Shown: positions 18,369 to 28,679, numbered from the stretch's first letter. The stretch: 64,000 nucleotides of DNA from Ostreococcus lucimarinus CCE9901 (GCF_000092065.1 NC_009370.1:248001-312000), one strand, 5' to 3'. Numbers and translations are program-made. The notes: a model not told the origin generated them from the letters alone.

Positions 18369-19052
18369 CTACTTCGCGTACACGAGCGTGAGATTATTCG
18401 CCGGCATTTCCACCGGCGACTTCATCCCGTCCACAGACGCCGGCGTCAGCCCGACCGATCTCGCCTGTTCGTCCATCCACTCCAAATCCACCAGCCCAAA
18501 GTTCTCCGGATCCTTCAATCGCAACGACGCGTCGAACCGGGCGTCGCCCTCGGATCGAAACTCGCCGCCGACTTTAAACGGCCCGTACACGAAAACCAAT
18601 CCACCCTTCCTCAACGCCTTCGCGCTCCCCGCAAACATCCCCAGCGTCGCCGCGCGACTCGATATGTGCGCCACATTCACCATCAGCACCCCATCCAACG
18701 ATTCCGCCTCCACGACGTCCGCCATCGTCGTCGCGTCCATCGTCCGCGGCGCCGCGCACGTCCCGCTCGCCCCCGCGTCCGCGCAATTCTCCATCACCGC
18801 CGCGAACGACCCGTCGTGGTCGCACACGTCCGTCGGGTAATACCTCTTCAGGCACGCCGCGCCGCTCGCGCGCAGGATCTCCGCCGCGTGCGCGCCGACG
18901 CCGCAGCCGAGTTCGAGCAGCTCAAACTTTTTCTCCCGTCCCGCGCTCGAGCTTCGCACGAACGCGTCGACGACGCGCGCGACGTGCGCCTTGTTCCGCT
19001 GCGCCGCCGTCGCGCTCACCGCGATGTTAAACCTCTCCGCGCCGCGCGTCAT
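18369..19052 (-). CDS. DUF938 / METTL26-type methyltransferase
   Basis: 227 residues. Begins near a family-typical SATAAQRNK segment, followed by the SAM-binding motif FELLELGCGVGAHAAEIL and post-motif strand YYPTDVCDHD. Later NVAHISS, GGLVFVYGPFKVGG and a conserved DPENFGLVDLEWMDEQA helix match DUF938 (human METTL26). Substrate unknown in the family. Complete at both ends; no targeting signal. It is head-to-head with ELP1 across 66 bases. Confidence 0.85.
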   Translation of the reverse strand: MTRGAERFNIAVSATAAQRNKAHVARVVDAFVRSSSAGREKKFELLELGCGVGAHAAEILRASGAACLKRYYPTDVCDHDGSFAAVMENCADAGASGTCAAPRTMDATTMADVVEAESLDGVLMVNVAHISSRAATLGMFAGSAKALRKGGLVFVYGPFKVGGEFRSEGDARFDASLRLKDPENFGLVDLEWMDEQARSVGLTPASVDGMKSPVEMPANNLTLVYAK

Positions 19053-19118
19053 CCCGCGCGCGCGGCGTCGTGACGCCGCAGAATCCGACGCGAAAAAGCG
19101 CGCGTCGTCCCGGCGCCG

Positions 19119-22100
19119 ATGCGAAACTGCCGCGTCGCGTCGTCGCGCGCGCGCCTGCGCCTCGGCCTCGGCGACGGCGACGGCGACGACGCGCGCGTCC
19201 TCGGCGGCGCGTTCGACGACGAGCGCGACGCGCTCGAGGCCGCGACGGCGACGCGATGCGCGACGACCGGCGGCGCGGTGATTTCGCTGCGACGCTTTCG
19301 CGTCGCCGACGGCGTCGAGCTCGAGCCCGCGCGCGCGTGCGAGACGCGCGGTGATGACGTCGCGTGCGTCGGCGTGGCGTGCGTGCGAGAGACGGACGAG
19401 ATCGTCGCGGCGTTCGCGTCGGGGGAATTCGCGGCGACGCCGCGGGCTCGGGACGCGAACGACGACGGGTGCGACGTCGTCGGTGAGATACCGTGCGGCG
19501 TGCGCGCGTTCGCGTGGTGCCCGGACGGAGAGACGTGCGCGGTGATGAGCGCGGAGGGACGCGTGGTGATCATGACGAGGGATTTTTATCCGGTGAGCGA
19601 GACGCGCGGGGACGGCGGGGCGGACGACGAAGACGCGGCGAACGAGACGACGAGCGGAGCGACGATCTCGTGGCGGGGAGACGGACGGTATTTCGCGTGC
19701 AGCTCGACGAACGCGAAGACGGGAGAGACTACGATGCGAGTGTGGGAGCGCGAGGGCGCGCGCGTGGAGAGCGTGGGGGAGACGAGGACGGCGTCGAGCG
19801 GGACGCCGGCGACGCTCGCGGCGGGCGACGGGACGCCGGCGTTGGCTTGGCAGCCGCGAGGGGCGTTGATCGCGGCGGCGGCGCGATCAGAATGTGATGT
19901 GAGCGATCGCGTGGTGTTTTACGAGCGGAACGGGCTGCGACGGGGGGATTTCGTGCTTCCAGGGGAAGGCGCGGAGATTACGAGTCTGGCGTGGAGCGCG
20001 GATTCGGCGTGCTTAGCGGCGGCGACGCGGTATCGCGACGGCGCGCACGCGGTGCAGATTTGGACGCGATCAAACATGCATTGGTACTTGAAACACGAAA
20101 CGCGGTATCCCGCGCGCGAGGGCGTCGTGCGCATGGAGTGGGACGCCGAACGCGGAGACGTGTTGCGCGCGTACACGGAACGCGGAGCGATCCATCGTTA
20201 CGACTTGTTTTGGGAAACCACGGTGAGCGATCGAGGGACGTGCGCGGTGATCGACGGCGACTGCCTCATGCTTACGCCCATGTTTCGCACGCCCGTGCCG
20301 CCGCCGATGTGCGCGGCCAAGGTGGTGTTTAGCGCCCCCGTAATCGCCGCGGCGTTTCAACCGGCTCGAGCTTCGCGAAATGAAACAGTCGTCGCGCTGT
20401 TATCGACCGGCGAACTCGCGTACGCGACGAGCGACAGCGGTACGGATTGGGCGTTGACGGCAGATAATTTCGCCGATAGTGAACGAGCCGCGACCTGGGC
20501 GCGGTGGTGCGACAACGAAATACCCGCGACGCCGTACTCGAGCGTCGCCGTCGCCGACGCCGCCGTCGAGCATTTGGCTTGGGTGCGCGATGACCACTTG
20601 ATTGTCGCCGCGGCGCGCGAACACGAGACCGAATTATTGCTCGTGCCTTTCGACGAAACGAAAACGCCGGGCGAAGACGCAATGAGTCGACGAATCGTGC
20701 CGGTGGCCGTCGGAGCGTTGACGAGCGCCAACGGCGTCGCGTTCGCGGTGGCGCGAGATTCCGCCGACCTATACCAAGTGGACGTGACGGATACCATCGC
20801 GGCGGGAGGCAACGCATTTGACGATGCGTGGCTCGTGCGCTCGCACGGCGTGCCAAGCGCGGGCGGCGAGACTCTGAAAATAATCTCCTCGCGAGGATTA
20901 GACGTTGGCGATCGCTACGCCTCGGCGCTGGGAACGTCCGCGGATCGACCAAGCGGGGCGCTGGTCACGCTTGACGATCGAGGAAATCTCAGAATTGGAA
21001 ACATACTCGTTGCGCCCAGAGTCACGTCGTTCGCGACGCACGTTTTCGGTGCCGATGGATGCGCGGTGACGACGCCCGAGGAGAGTGCAGAGGTGGCGGC
21101 GGCGGCGCGCGATTCCTCGCGTTGGCTTCCTGACGCCGTCCCATCGGCACGCGTGTGCTACATTACCCGAGACAATCAGCTCTTTGTCGCTGAAGTCGAC
21201 GACGTGATAGCCAACGGCGGAGGACGCGCCCGAGTCGTGGGTGAAGTCGCTGCGGACGACGCGCACATTGGAAATTGGCTGGCCGAGCGTTCTGCGGCGG
21301 ATGGCGCACGCATGGGCGAGCTCGCGTTTAGCGATTTGCACATGCGCATGCGCCGTGCGATGCGCCCCGAAGCGGCAAAAGTTGCCGCGGACGCGACGAC
21401 ACGACAAGTCGAAGACGGTGCTCGCATTGTCGCGTGCGCGCCGGGAACGACGAGCGTGGTTTTACAAATGCCGCGCGGGAATTTAGAGACGGTGGCACCG
21501 AAGGCTTTGGTGTTACCCGCGACGGCGTGTGCGCTACGCGCAGGTAGATATGGTGATGCCTACGCGCTCGCAGCGAGGCAGCGCGTGGATTTGAATCTCA
21601 TCGTCGATTACGGGTGGCCAAATTTCTTGAACGCCGCCGACGCCTTCGTGCGAGACGTCGACAGCGCGGACGCGGTGATGGAACTTCTTGAAGCGCTCGA
21701 TGACGGCGATGTCACGGCGCCTGGTGGAATTTACGAAGATCTCGTACGATTGTATCCGCCTCGCTCGAGCGATGCAGGCGCAGGCGCGAACGAGCGGCCG
21801 AACAAAGAATCCAAGGTACAAGCCGTGTGCGCGGCTATCAGAGCGGCGATCGAGACGCACGTCGGCACTGGTGGCGCCGCGAGTGTCGGTCGTTGGGAAT
21901 TAGCCGCATTGACATCTTACGCTTCCGGCGAGAATCCCGATTTGGCTTCAGCGCTTCGTCGCGTCGCCGTATTGCGTGAGCGCGAGTTGGAAGACGCGGC
22001 GTCGAACGCGCTCGTCTCGTCGTCGTCGAAGAACGAAGGTGGGCGCGCCGTCGACGCGGCGGCGGCGTTGAAGCATTTACTCTTTTTGGTCGGCGGCAAG

Positions 22101-23465
22101 ACTCTATATTCCGCTGCTTTGGGTACTTGCGATCTTTCGCTGGCGTATCTCGTCGCGCAACACGCGCAGATGGACCCGGGGGAGTACATGTCCGAGTTGC
22201 AAGAATTCCAAGCCATGCGCGAGCACGAGCGCCGCGCCGAAATCGCCAAACGGCTCGGTCGTCACGAGGACGCCATCACGGAATACTTGTTGGATGATAA
22301 TGTCTCCGCCGCTGGTAGCGTCGCCGCCGAACGTAAAATGTTCCCTTGGGCACTCGCGGAAGCGAAACGATTGAACCTCGCGGACGCCCGGCGCGCACTG
22401 CTGTTGCGGCACGCCGAACATTTGTCGTCGAGCATGCGTTCTGAAGACGCCGCGATCGCTCGCCTCGCCGCTGGTGATCTCACTGGAGCATTAGACGAAT
22501 ACCGCGCCGGACTTTCGTGGCGTCAGGCGCTCGCGCTGGCGAACCGATTGGAAATGCCCACGAACGCGGTGCGCGACATCGCGGAAGAGCTGTGCGAGTC
22601 TCTCACGCTGTCGGATCCTCTCGCCGCCGCGCGCGTGGCGAGCGGGTATCTTCAAGACATCGACCGCGCGGTTGAGTTATTCGCAAACGCTGGTGCGTGG
22701 CGAGAAGCGTGCGAGACGGCATACGCGAAGAATCGCGCAGATTTGATGCAAACCACCATCGCACCCGCGTGCGCGGGCGCGGCGAAGGAACATTTCGACG
22801 CGTTCAAGGAAAACAAGTTGCGCTCGGAAAAGTACGTCGAGCGTCTTCGTGATTTGCGCAAACACCGCGAGCGAGCTGAGTTAGCGCTCGACGACGGCGG
22901 ATGGTCCGAACTCGGCGGTCGCCCTCGAGCCGGCGTCGGCGCCGACGGATTGGAGGACGACGACGCGATGAGCGAAGCGCCGAGCCTCGCGAGCGACATG
23001 AGCGCCTACACCGATCGCACAGGCTTGACGTCTGTCGTGAGCGGCACGTCTGCGGCATCCACAATCGGCGGTCGCAAAGGCAAGAAACGAAAAGACAAGA
23101 AGAATAAAAACAATCGTAGCGGATTACGTGCGGGGTCTCCGACGGAGGAGCGCGACTTGGCGCTTCACGTCATCGCGCTCGCGCCCGTGAACAAAACCCT
23201 GGAAGAAATCGGCGAGTTGCTCGAGCTTCTGGTGAGTTTAGGACACGAAGACGACGCGCGCGCCTTACAGCGCGTCGTCAGTGAAGCCGTCGACGCCGCA
23301 TCTCGCGCGAAAGTTGACGCCGAGACGAGTCTGGGAGAACTTATCGAGCGAGCGAAAAAAGCGGGCGAAAGCGTCGAGGCGTTCGAAAAGCACGCGAGTG
23401 CGTTCGACGCGACGCCAGAGTGGAAGTGGTCGCTCCTTCGCGCGGCGACGGGATCGAGCGAATGA
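19119..23465 (+). CDS. ELP1: Elongator complex protein 1
   Basis: 1,448 residues, normal ELP1 size. The N-terminal half has beta-propeller features (FAWCPDGETCAVMSAEGRVV, ISWRGDGRYFACSS, ITSLAWSADSACLAAATRY); the C-terminal half is an alpha-solenoid (VARLYPP-type helices, MDPGEYMSELQEFQ, LGRHEDAITEYL). A basic stretch (RKGKKRKDKKNKNNR) near residue 1,320 matches the tRNA-binding/nuclear-localising region of IKAP/ELP1. ELP1 scaffolds Elongator, which makes cm5U-type modifications at wobble uridine. Uninterrupted by introns. ATG 19119 is the first start after the divergent METTL26 gene. Confidence 0.9.
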   Translation: MRNCRVASSRARLRLGLGDGDGDDARVLGGAFDDERDALEAATATRCATTGGAVISLRRFRVADGVELEPARACETRGDDVACVGVACVRETDEIVAAFASGEFAATPRARDANDDGCDVVGEIPCGVRAFAWCPDGETCAVMSAEGRVVIMTRDFYPVSETRGDGGADDEDAANETTSGATISWRGDGRYFACSSTNAKTGETTMRVWEREGARVESVGETRTASSGTPATLAAGDGTPALAWQPRGALIAAAARSECDVSDRVVFYERNGLRRGDFVLPGEGAEITSLAWSADSACLAAATRYRDGAHAVQIWTRSNMHWYLKHETRYPAREGVVRMEWDAERGDVLRAYTERGAIHRYDLFWETTVSDRGTCAVIDGDCLMLTPMFRTPVPPPMCAAKVVFSAPVIAAAFQPARASRNETVVALLSTGELAYATSDSGTDWALTADNFADSERAATWARWCDNEIPATPYSSVAVADAAVEHLAWVRDDHLIVAAAREHETELLLVPFDETKTPGEDAMSRRIVPVAVGALTSANGVAFAVARDSADLYQVDVTDTIAAGGNAFDDAWLVRSHGVPSAGGETLKIISSRGLDVGDRYASALGTSADRPSGALVTLDDRGNLRIGNILVAPRVTSFATHVFGADGCAVTTPEESAEVAAAARDSSRWLPDAVPSARVCYITRDNQLFVAEVDDVIANGGGRARVVGEVAADDAHIGNWLAERSAADGARMGELAFSDLHMRMRRAMRPEAAKVAADATTRQVEDGARIVACAPGTTSVVLQMPRGNLETVAPKALVLPATACALRAGRYGDAYALAARQRVDLNLIVDYGWPNFLNAADAFVRDVDSADAVMELLEALDDGDVTAPGGIYEDLVRLYPPRSSDAGAGANERPNKESKVQAVCAAIRAAIETHVGTGGAASVGRWELAALTSYASGENPDLASALRRVAVLRERELEDAASNALVSSSSKNEGGRAVDAAAALKHLLFLVGGKTLYSAALGTCDLSLAYLVAQHAQMDPGEYMSELQEFQAMREHERRAEIAKRLGRHEDAITEYLLDDNVSAAGSVAAERKMFPWALAEAKRLNLADARRALLLRHAEHLSSSMRSEDAAIARLAAGDLTGALDEYRAGLSWRQALALANRLEMPTNAVRDIAEELCESLTLSDPLAAARVASGYLQDIDRAVELFANAGAWREACETAYAKNRADLMQTTIAPACAGAAKEHFDAFKENKLRSEKYVERLRDLRKHRERAELALDDGGWSELGGRPRAGVGADGLEDDDAMSEAPSLASDMSAYTDRTGLTSVVSGTSAASTIGGRKGKKRKDKKNKNNRSGLRAGSPTEERDLALHVIALAPVNKTLEEIGELLELLVSLGHEDDARALQRVVSEAVDAASRAKVDAETSLGELIERAKKAGESVEAFEKHASAFDATPEWKWSLLRAATGSSE

Positions 23466-23635
23466 ACGAGCGACGTAGATGATAGAGAGGATATTTAGAT
23501 TTGATAGCGCGCGCTTCGCGCATGTGTGAAATTTCAAAAGCCGACGGATGACGTCGACGAGTAATTAAGAAGTTGTCGTTGTGTTTTATCGTCTCGTAAG
23601 TAACGAAATCAGACTCGCGCTCGCCCGCTCGCGCG

Positions 23636-24499
23636 TTATCGCACCACATCGACGACGAGCTTGCGCGATTTCAAGTGACTCCACGCCCAGCGCTTGTAGT
23701 ACACCGCTTGCACCGCGACGAGCGACAGGGCAAAGATCCACTTCGCCCCCATGAGCTTACGATCGTCCATCTCCGGCTCCGCCGCCCAGGCCAAAAACGT
23801 CGTCACATCTTTCGCCATCTGCGTCTCCGTCGCGGGCGTCCCATCATCGTACTCCACCCCCCCGTCGACTAACATCTTCGGCATCGCGATGAACCCCCCG
23901 GGAAAGTACGGATTGTAATACATCCCCCCCGGCACCTCCACCCCCGCCGGCGGTTCCCGATACCCGAGCAACAGCGCGAACACATAATTGATCCCATCGT
24001 GTCTCGCCTTCGTCATCAGCGATAAATCCGGCGGATACGCGCCGTTATTCGCGAATCGCGCCCCCTCCTCGTTCGCGTACGGCGCCGGTATCCCGTCGCT
24101 CAGCTTCCCCGGTCTATCGAACATCTCCCCCGTATCGTCCGGCCCGTCCCTCACCTCGACTTCCTCCGCCAGCGCCTTCGCTTCCGCCTCCGTGTACGCC
24201 ACGCCGACCAAATTTCTGTACGCAATCTGATTCAACGAGTGACACGCCGCGCACACCTGCGTGTACACCTGATGCCCTCGTCGCACGCTCGCGTGGTCGT
24301 AGCTCGAGAACAACCCATCGTGCGGCCACTCGTACCGCGGCAGCGCCAGCCCGTGCTCGGCCTCGTCCGCGACCGCCACCGCCGCCGTCATCCCGCACGC
24401 CGCCGCGCCGAGCGCCGCGAGCGTCGAGGTTTTATCGCCGGACGCGCGCGACGCGATCGCGGCCGATCGTCGCGCGAGATCGCGCAGGTGCGCGCGCAT
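23636..24499 (-). CDS. CYC1: cytochrome c1 of respiratory complex III
   Basis: 287 residues. A basic presequence and hydrophobic sorting segment ([19 protein letters not shown]) end near residue 45, then the mature start [10 protein letters not shown]. Haem is bound at CAACH (83-87), and the axial Met is expected in [12 protein letters not shown]-terminal membrane anchor ([17 protein letters not shown]) holds the protein in the inner membrane. All hallmarks are intact. Convergent with ELP1; head-to-head with the YEATS gene across about 424 bases. Confidence 0.95.
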   Translation of the reverse strand: MRAHLRDLARRSAAIASRASGDKTSTLAALGAAACGMTAAVAVADEAEHGLALPRYEWPHDGLFSSYDHASVRRGHQVYTQVCAACHSLNQIAYRNLVGVAYTEAEAKALAEEVEVRDGPDDTGEMFDRPGKLSDGIPAPYANEEGARFANNGAYPPDLSLMTKARHDGINYVFALLLGYREPPAGVEVPGGMYYNPYFPGGFIAMPKMLVDGGVEYDDGTPATETQMAKDVTTFLAWAAEPEMDDRKLMGAKWIFALSLVAVQAVYYKRWAWSHLKSRKLVVDVVR

Positions 24500-24923
24500 G
24501 GCGCTCGCGCGGCGTCGTTCGAGCGTCGGACGCGCGCGCGACGCGTTCGTTCGATCGACGTCCGCGGCCGTCGGTCGGCGCGCGTCTCGCGCGTCGCGAT
24601 CGCGTCGCCGTCTGCGGCGCGCGCGGCGGGCGCGATCGATCGCGCGATCGATCGACGAATCACGAACCGTCGCGGGGGGGGTCTATACGTATTGAAGAAG
24701 GAAAACGCCCATGTTTTGAATGCGGCGCCGCGGTCGCCGTCCGACGGCGACGCCGACGCCGCACACGGCGTCGCGCGAGCGCGAGCGCGCGCGTCGAGCG
24801 CGTCGCGGTCGGATCGATCGATCGCGATCGCGAGACGTCCGACGCGCGCGTCGAATCGAATCGAATCGAGCGTCGAATCGAATCGGAATCGAATCGAAAC
24901 GCGACGACGACGACGCGCGACGC
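24500..24923. promoter_or_regulatory. divergent promoter CYC1 / YEATS gene with short repeats
   Basis: About 424 bases without a convincing gene. It holds GATCGATC-rich palindromic stretches (around 24636-24657 and 24815-24835), a G8 run before a TATA-like TCTATACGTA (about 24672-24691), and TCGAA/TCGAG pentamer repeats at about 24851-24898. An open frame from ATG 24720 runs in phase into the YEATS gene but is Arg-rich low complexity, so it is treated as leader. Confidence 0.5.
24851..24898. repeat. TCGAA pentamer repeat array
   Basis: Imperfect tandem and spaced copies of TCGAA/TCGGAA just upstream of the YEATS ATG. Confidence 0.7.
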
Positions 24924-25547
24924 ATGGCGCGCGGCGCGGACGAGCGCGATCGGACGCAGGCGATGATCGTCGGAACGATCGCGCATTACCTCGGGAAGAG
25001 GGCGGACGAGTATCACAGCCATCGATGGACGGTGTACGTCAGAGGGCTGGACGGGGAGGATTTGTCGCACTGCGTGGAGAGCGTGGAGTTCGCGCTGCAC
25101 CCGTCGTTCGACGAACCGACGCGGGTGCTGACGCAGGCGCCGTACGAGGTGACGGAGACGGGATGGGGTGAATTCGACATCGGGGTGAAGATCACGTTCT
25201 CGAGCGATTGCGGCGAGGCGAGAACGGTGACGACGACGACGCCGTTGAAGCTGTTTCCGAGCGCGGAGGAAATCGCGAGGCACGGACCGCAGACGACGAA
25301 GAAACCGTTGATCAAGGAGCGGTACGAGGAAATCGTGTTTCACGAGTGCGATGGTGGGTTTTATAAGCGGATGAAGTCGCACGCGTGGAAGAGGGCGCCG
25401 AAGAGCGCGCACGACGACGCGTGGTCGTCGTTCAAGGACAAGCCCGAGCTCGTCGGCATCTACGCCGCGCGGGAGGTGACGAAGGAGCGGATCAAGATTT
25501 TGGAGCAACAACTCGAAGTCTTAGAGAGCATCGATGCCAACGCGTGA
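24924..25547 (+). CDS. YEATS-domain protein (GAS41/YAF9/TAF14 type)
   Basis: About 207 residues. The YEATS fold is clear: HRWTVYVRGLDGEDLSH, VESVEFALHPSFDEPTRVL, PYEVTETGWGEFDIGVKITF, the acyl-lysine reader family. A C-terminal coiled coil (TKERIKILEQQLEVLESID) follows, as in YAF9/GAS41, shared subunits of SWR1/SRCAP and NuA4 chromatin complexes. Which paralogue (YAF9 or TAF14) cannot be settled here. ATG 24924 gives a family-like start; an in-frame ATG 24720 would add 68 Arg-rich residues. Confidence 0.85.
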   Translation: MARGADERDRTQAMIVGTIAHYLGKRADEYHSHRWTVYVRGLDGEDLSHCVESVEFALHPSFDEPTRVLTQAPYEVTETGWGEFDIGVKITFSSDCGEARTVTTTTPLKLFPSAEEIARHGPQTTKKPLIKERYEEIVFHECDGGFYKRMKSHAWKRAPKSAHDDAWSSFKDKPELVGIYAAREVTKERIKILEQQLEVLESIDANA

Positions 25548-25616
25548 CGGGGCGATGCGGTTTAGTTTGGAGATCGCGCGTCGCGCCGCGCGGTGGACGG
25601 CGCGTCGCGTCCGTCG

Positions 25617-25621
25617 TGTAA
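25617..25621 (+). terminator. TGTAA poly(A) signal of YEATS gene
   Basis: TGTAA about 70 bases past the stop. Confidence 0.35.
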
Positions 25622-25745
25622 CTCAATTTTAGACTCTTCTCATCCGACGACGCGACCAATGTGAAAATCGACGCGCGCGTCACACGACGACGCGGCGCGC
25701 GTCGCGGGTTTTCTCGCGAGGTTTCGAGCGCGACGCGCGTAAAAA

Positions 25746-26762
25746 ATGCGATCGAGCCGCGTCGAGGACGGGCGCGCGGCGCGCGCGCGCGCGCTCGACG
25801 CCGTGATCGATGCTTTAGAACGTAACGCCGAGAAAACGCTCGAGGCGCAGAAACAGCTCGAGCTGGACGAGAAGCGAATCAAAGTCTTCGCGACGAGCGA
25901 TTTACACACCGACATGCCGAAAAACATGCAGGTGATGGAAGAGTACGTCGAGCGCGAGACGGCGGCGCGTCGCGCGCGATCTGAGACGAACGAAGCGTCG
26001 GTGATCGTCGTCGCGGGCGACGTCGGCACGAATCTGGAGTGCGTCGAACTCACCTTGCGGTTGTTGAGCAAAGCCCACGACATGGTCTGCTACCTCCCCG
26101 CGGGAAATCACGAGCTGTGGTGCGCGACGACGGAACGGTGGTGCCGAGACAACGGACGAGAGTATCCGTGTGACTCGATCGGAAAGATGCTTCGTTTGAT
26201 TGATTTGTGTACCGACATTGGCGTGTGCTGTTCACCGTTGAGCGTCGCCGGCGTGCGAATAGTGCCCATCTACGGATGGTACGACGATCTTTTCGCCCCG
26301 CGCGGCGAGATCCCGGCGAAATATTCCGACTTGGAGCGCAGGTTCGATTGCGCGTGCTCGTGGCCGTCGTTCATCAATCCGCCGAGCGAGGCTCGCAACT
26401 CGCACTCGCCCGCCATCGGAGCGTTCATGCGGGCGGTCAACGATCGCGTTCTCGATCGATTTCAAGACGCCGCGCTCGATCAAAACTCGCCGATAAAACA
26501 CGTCATCACTTACTCTCATTTCATTCCGCGATCGGAGCTGTATAGAGGGACCTACGATCTGGTGCACGTGATGGGGAGCTGCAGAATAGACGCGGACGCC
26601 AAAAAATGGAAATCAACCGTTCACGTCTTCGGCCACTCGCACTTAAACGTCGACCGCTGCGTCGATGGTGTGCGATATATTCAATGCGCGCTCGGGTACC
26701 CGCACGAGCGTTGGTTCGGCGTCAACCACCCGAAATTAGTGTTCGACGCCTCGCTCGAGTGA
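25746..26762 (+). CDS. calcineurin-like metallophosphoesterase
   Basis: 338 residues. All metal-site motifs are in order: SDLHTD (Asp52, His54), GDVGTN (Asp92), GNHE (Asn121, His122), then ITYSHF and GHSHLN. These bind the two-metal centre of the calcineurin phosphoesterase superfamily. No signal or transit peptide is evident; a short N-terminal helix precedes the domain. Related uncharacterised enzymes occur in plants, algae and bacteria; the substrate is unknown. Start at ATG 25746. Confidence 0.85.
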   Translation: MRSSRVEDGRAARARALDAVIDALERNAEKTLEAQKQLELDEKRIKVFATSDLHTDMPKNMQVMEEYVERETAARRARSETNEASVIVVAGDVGTNLECVELTLRLLSKAHDMVCYLPAGNHELWCATTERWCRDNGREYPCDSIGKMLRLIDLCTDIGVCCSPLSVAGVRIVPIYGWYDDLFAPRGEIPAKYSDLERRFDCACSWPSFINPPSEARNSHSPAIGAFMRAVNDRVLDRFQDAALDQNSPIKHVITYSHFIPRSELYRGTYDLVHVMGSCRIDADAKKWKSTVHVFGHSHLNVDRCVDGVRYIQCALGYPHERWFGVNHPKLVFDASLE

Positions 26763-26846
26763 CCGCTGGCGACGCCGCGGACCGCAGACCGCGCCTCGCC
26801 AGGCCTCCGTCGTCCATCCGCGCGCGACGCGAGTCTGTCGGAGTCG

Positions 26847-28637
26847 ATGTCGCGCGACTTCTCGCGTCGCGCACCGCGCGAGCGCGACGGCCGTCGTCGT
26901 CGTCTCGTCGCGTTCGCCGTCGCGGCGGTTGGATTAATCTGCGGCGTCGTCCCGGTCGCCGCCAAGCTCGCGCAAGGCACGGTGGTGCTCAACAGCGAGG
27001 TGACGGAGAAAGTGCTCACGAAATTTAGCGTATCCAAAGTCGGCGGGTCGCTGAAATTGAAGCTGACCACGGCGAAGACGGGTTGGGAACGCGGCGCGCA
27101 TCAGCTCGAACTTTTGGTGTTGAACGACGAAGAATACTTCAAATGGCGAGCGATGATGAAGAAAGGGTCTCTGTGTCGCGATCGGAACGCCCTGGCGTCG
27201 CGAAGGCACCAGGTCGCGCTGCCGCATCCCGGGGCGACGCATCAAGCGTTGGGGTACGAATTTTTCATCGACCCGGAGAGCGGCGATAGCTATCGTTTGG
27301 ATTTGTCTACTGGGAACACGACGTGGATGCACCCGAACGCGCATCACGAGAAGGCGTCCGCGATCGTGCATCGAGAGACGTCGTTATCGGTGGAGCTGAA
27401 GGAGACGAAAACGACCAATTCGCGGGCGAAAGTGGTGGAATACGGCGTGGCGAGTAATTGGTTCGTCGTGTTGAGCGACTGCGCGTTGGAGTTTTACCAA
27501 GCCAAGCCCCCGGCGTTGCATTACGAGTTGGAATTGAAGAGCAATAACAAACACTTACCGGAAGAACTCAGAGGGCTCGGGGTGATTTACGCGATCGCGT
27601 GGCTCGGTATGGCGGGCGCGCTGGCGGTGTTTTCAATTTTAGCGTTCAAAGAATACTCGAAAGCAAAGAGCGTGCACGCGCTCGTACTCGTCGTCATGCT
27701 CGCGCACGCGTGTCAGCTGACGTCGCTTGGGTTGGAATTCATGCACATCACCGTGTTCGCGATGAACGGGAAAGGTTTACGTTGGCGATACACGTGGTTT
27801 GCCGCGGATTTCGCGGCGGAAATGTTGCAAGGCGCAAGCGAGTTTATCGTCGAGTTCGTGTTATTGTTCCTCGTGTGCGGCTGGACCACGCTTTCGATGA
27901 CGGTGAGTGGACTCGGGGGGAGCCTGTTCGCGTCGCTCGAGTCAGGTGCAGGCGGTAACGGCGCGCGACCGCATCCGCCGTCCGGCGCCGATGGTAGACA
28001 ATCGACTCGAGCGATGCTGACGAGCGTGCTGAAATCCTTCTTCAAGGTAAACTCTGACGATCCAGCGGTGAAATATCGGGTTGATCTCGTCGCTGGTGCG
28101 TTACGTTCGCCCGTGAACATGCTCAAACGCGGCGCGGAGACTACGATTGGCGTCGTCATCTTAGTCTTCTTTGCCTTGGTGCACTTGACGCTCGAATTGA
28201 TGTCGCGCAAGTATCACGAGGATTTCGAGGCATTTCACGATCACGATCACTGGCCCGGGTACGCGTTGGTGTTCATGCGCGTCGCGTTCGCCGTGTTGTT
28301 CATCGTCGCCGGCGGATCGACGTACGCGACGGCGAAATCGCAAGATCAAGCTCTGGCGCAGTTTATTAGAAACTTGCTCGTCATCGGCGCCGCGTGGTTG
28401 CTCGCGTTTCCATTCGTGATTTTCACCGCGCAAGGGGTTCCGTTGATTTGGCGCGAGCGATACGTCGCCGGAGGTTGTGCGTTTCTGCAATGCACCGCGC
28501 TCGCGGCGCTCGGCATCTTGGTTCTCGTGGACGGATCGTTTAAAAAGCTCAGCTCCGTCGCCGGAGGCGGCGTCGACGTCGCGGCTCGCGCCAAGCTCGG
28601 TCGTCGCGGATTTAGGGCGAAAGTGGCGATCGATTAG
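26847..28637 (+). CDS. GPR180/TMEM145-like seven-helix membrane protein
   Basis: 596 residues. An N-terminal signal anchor (RLVAFAVAAVGLICGVVPVAA) leads to a ~210-residue lumenal/extracellular domain, then about seven hydrophobic segments (first GVIYAIAWLGMAGALAVFSIL, last CAFLQCTALAALGILVLV). The order and motifs such as LEFMHITVF and the acidic cluster DHDHWPGYAL fit the GPR180/TMEM145 (intimal thickness receptor-like) family, suggested to act in trafficking or signalling. The ectodomain contains YEFFIDPESGDSYRLD...TTWMHP, like a WW-type or similar small beta insert. Stop at 28637, TGTAA 10 bases on. Confidence 0.7.
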   Translation: MSRDFSRRAPRERDGRRRRLVAFAVAAVGLICGVVPVAAKLAQGTVVLNSEVTEKVLTKFSVSKVGGSLKLKLTTAKTGWERGAHQLELLVLNDEEYFKWRAMMKKGSLCRDRNALASRRHQVALPHPGATHQALGYEFFIDPESGDSYRLDLSTGNTTWMHPNAHHEKASAIVHRETSLSVELKETKTTNSRAKVVEYGVASNWFVVLSDCALEFYQAKPPALHYELELKSNNKHLPEELRGLGVIYAIAWLGMAGALAVFSILAFKEYSKAKSVHALVLVVMLAHACQLTSLGLEFMHITVFAMNGKGLRWRYTWFAADFAAEMLQGASEFIVEFVLLFLVCGWTTLSMTVSGLGGSLFASLESGAGGNGARPHPPSGADGRQSTRAMLTSVLKSFFKVNSDDPAVKYRVDLVAGALRSPVNMLKRGAETTIGVVILVFFALVHLTLELMSRKYHEDFEAFHDHDHWPGYALVFMRVAFAVLFIVAGGSTYATAKSQDQALAQFIRNLLVIGAAWLLAFPFVIFTAQGVPLIWRERYVAGGCAFLQCTALAALGILVLVDGSFKKLSSVAGGGVDVAARAKLGRRGFRAKVAID

Positions 28638-28646
28638 CGCGCGCGA

Positions 28647-28651
28647 TGTAA
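28647..28651 (+). terminator. TGTAA poly(A) signal of GPR180-like gene
   Basis: TGTAA 10 bases past the stop, followed by an A-rich run. Confidence 0.4.
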
Positions 28652-28679
28652 AAAAACAAAAGTTGGCTTTGATTAATCG

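Noticed and set aside
24720-24923. 68-residue N-terminal extension of the YEATS protein
   Set aside because: Arg-rich, overlaps promoter repeats and lacks YEATS-family support.
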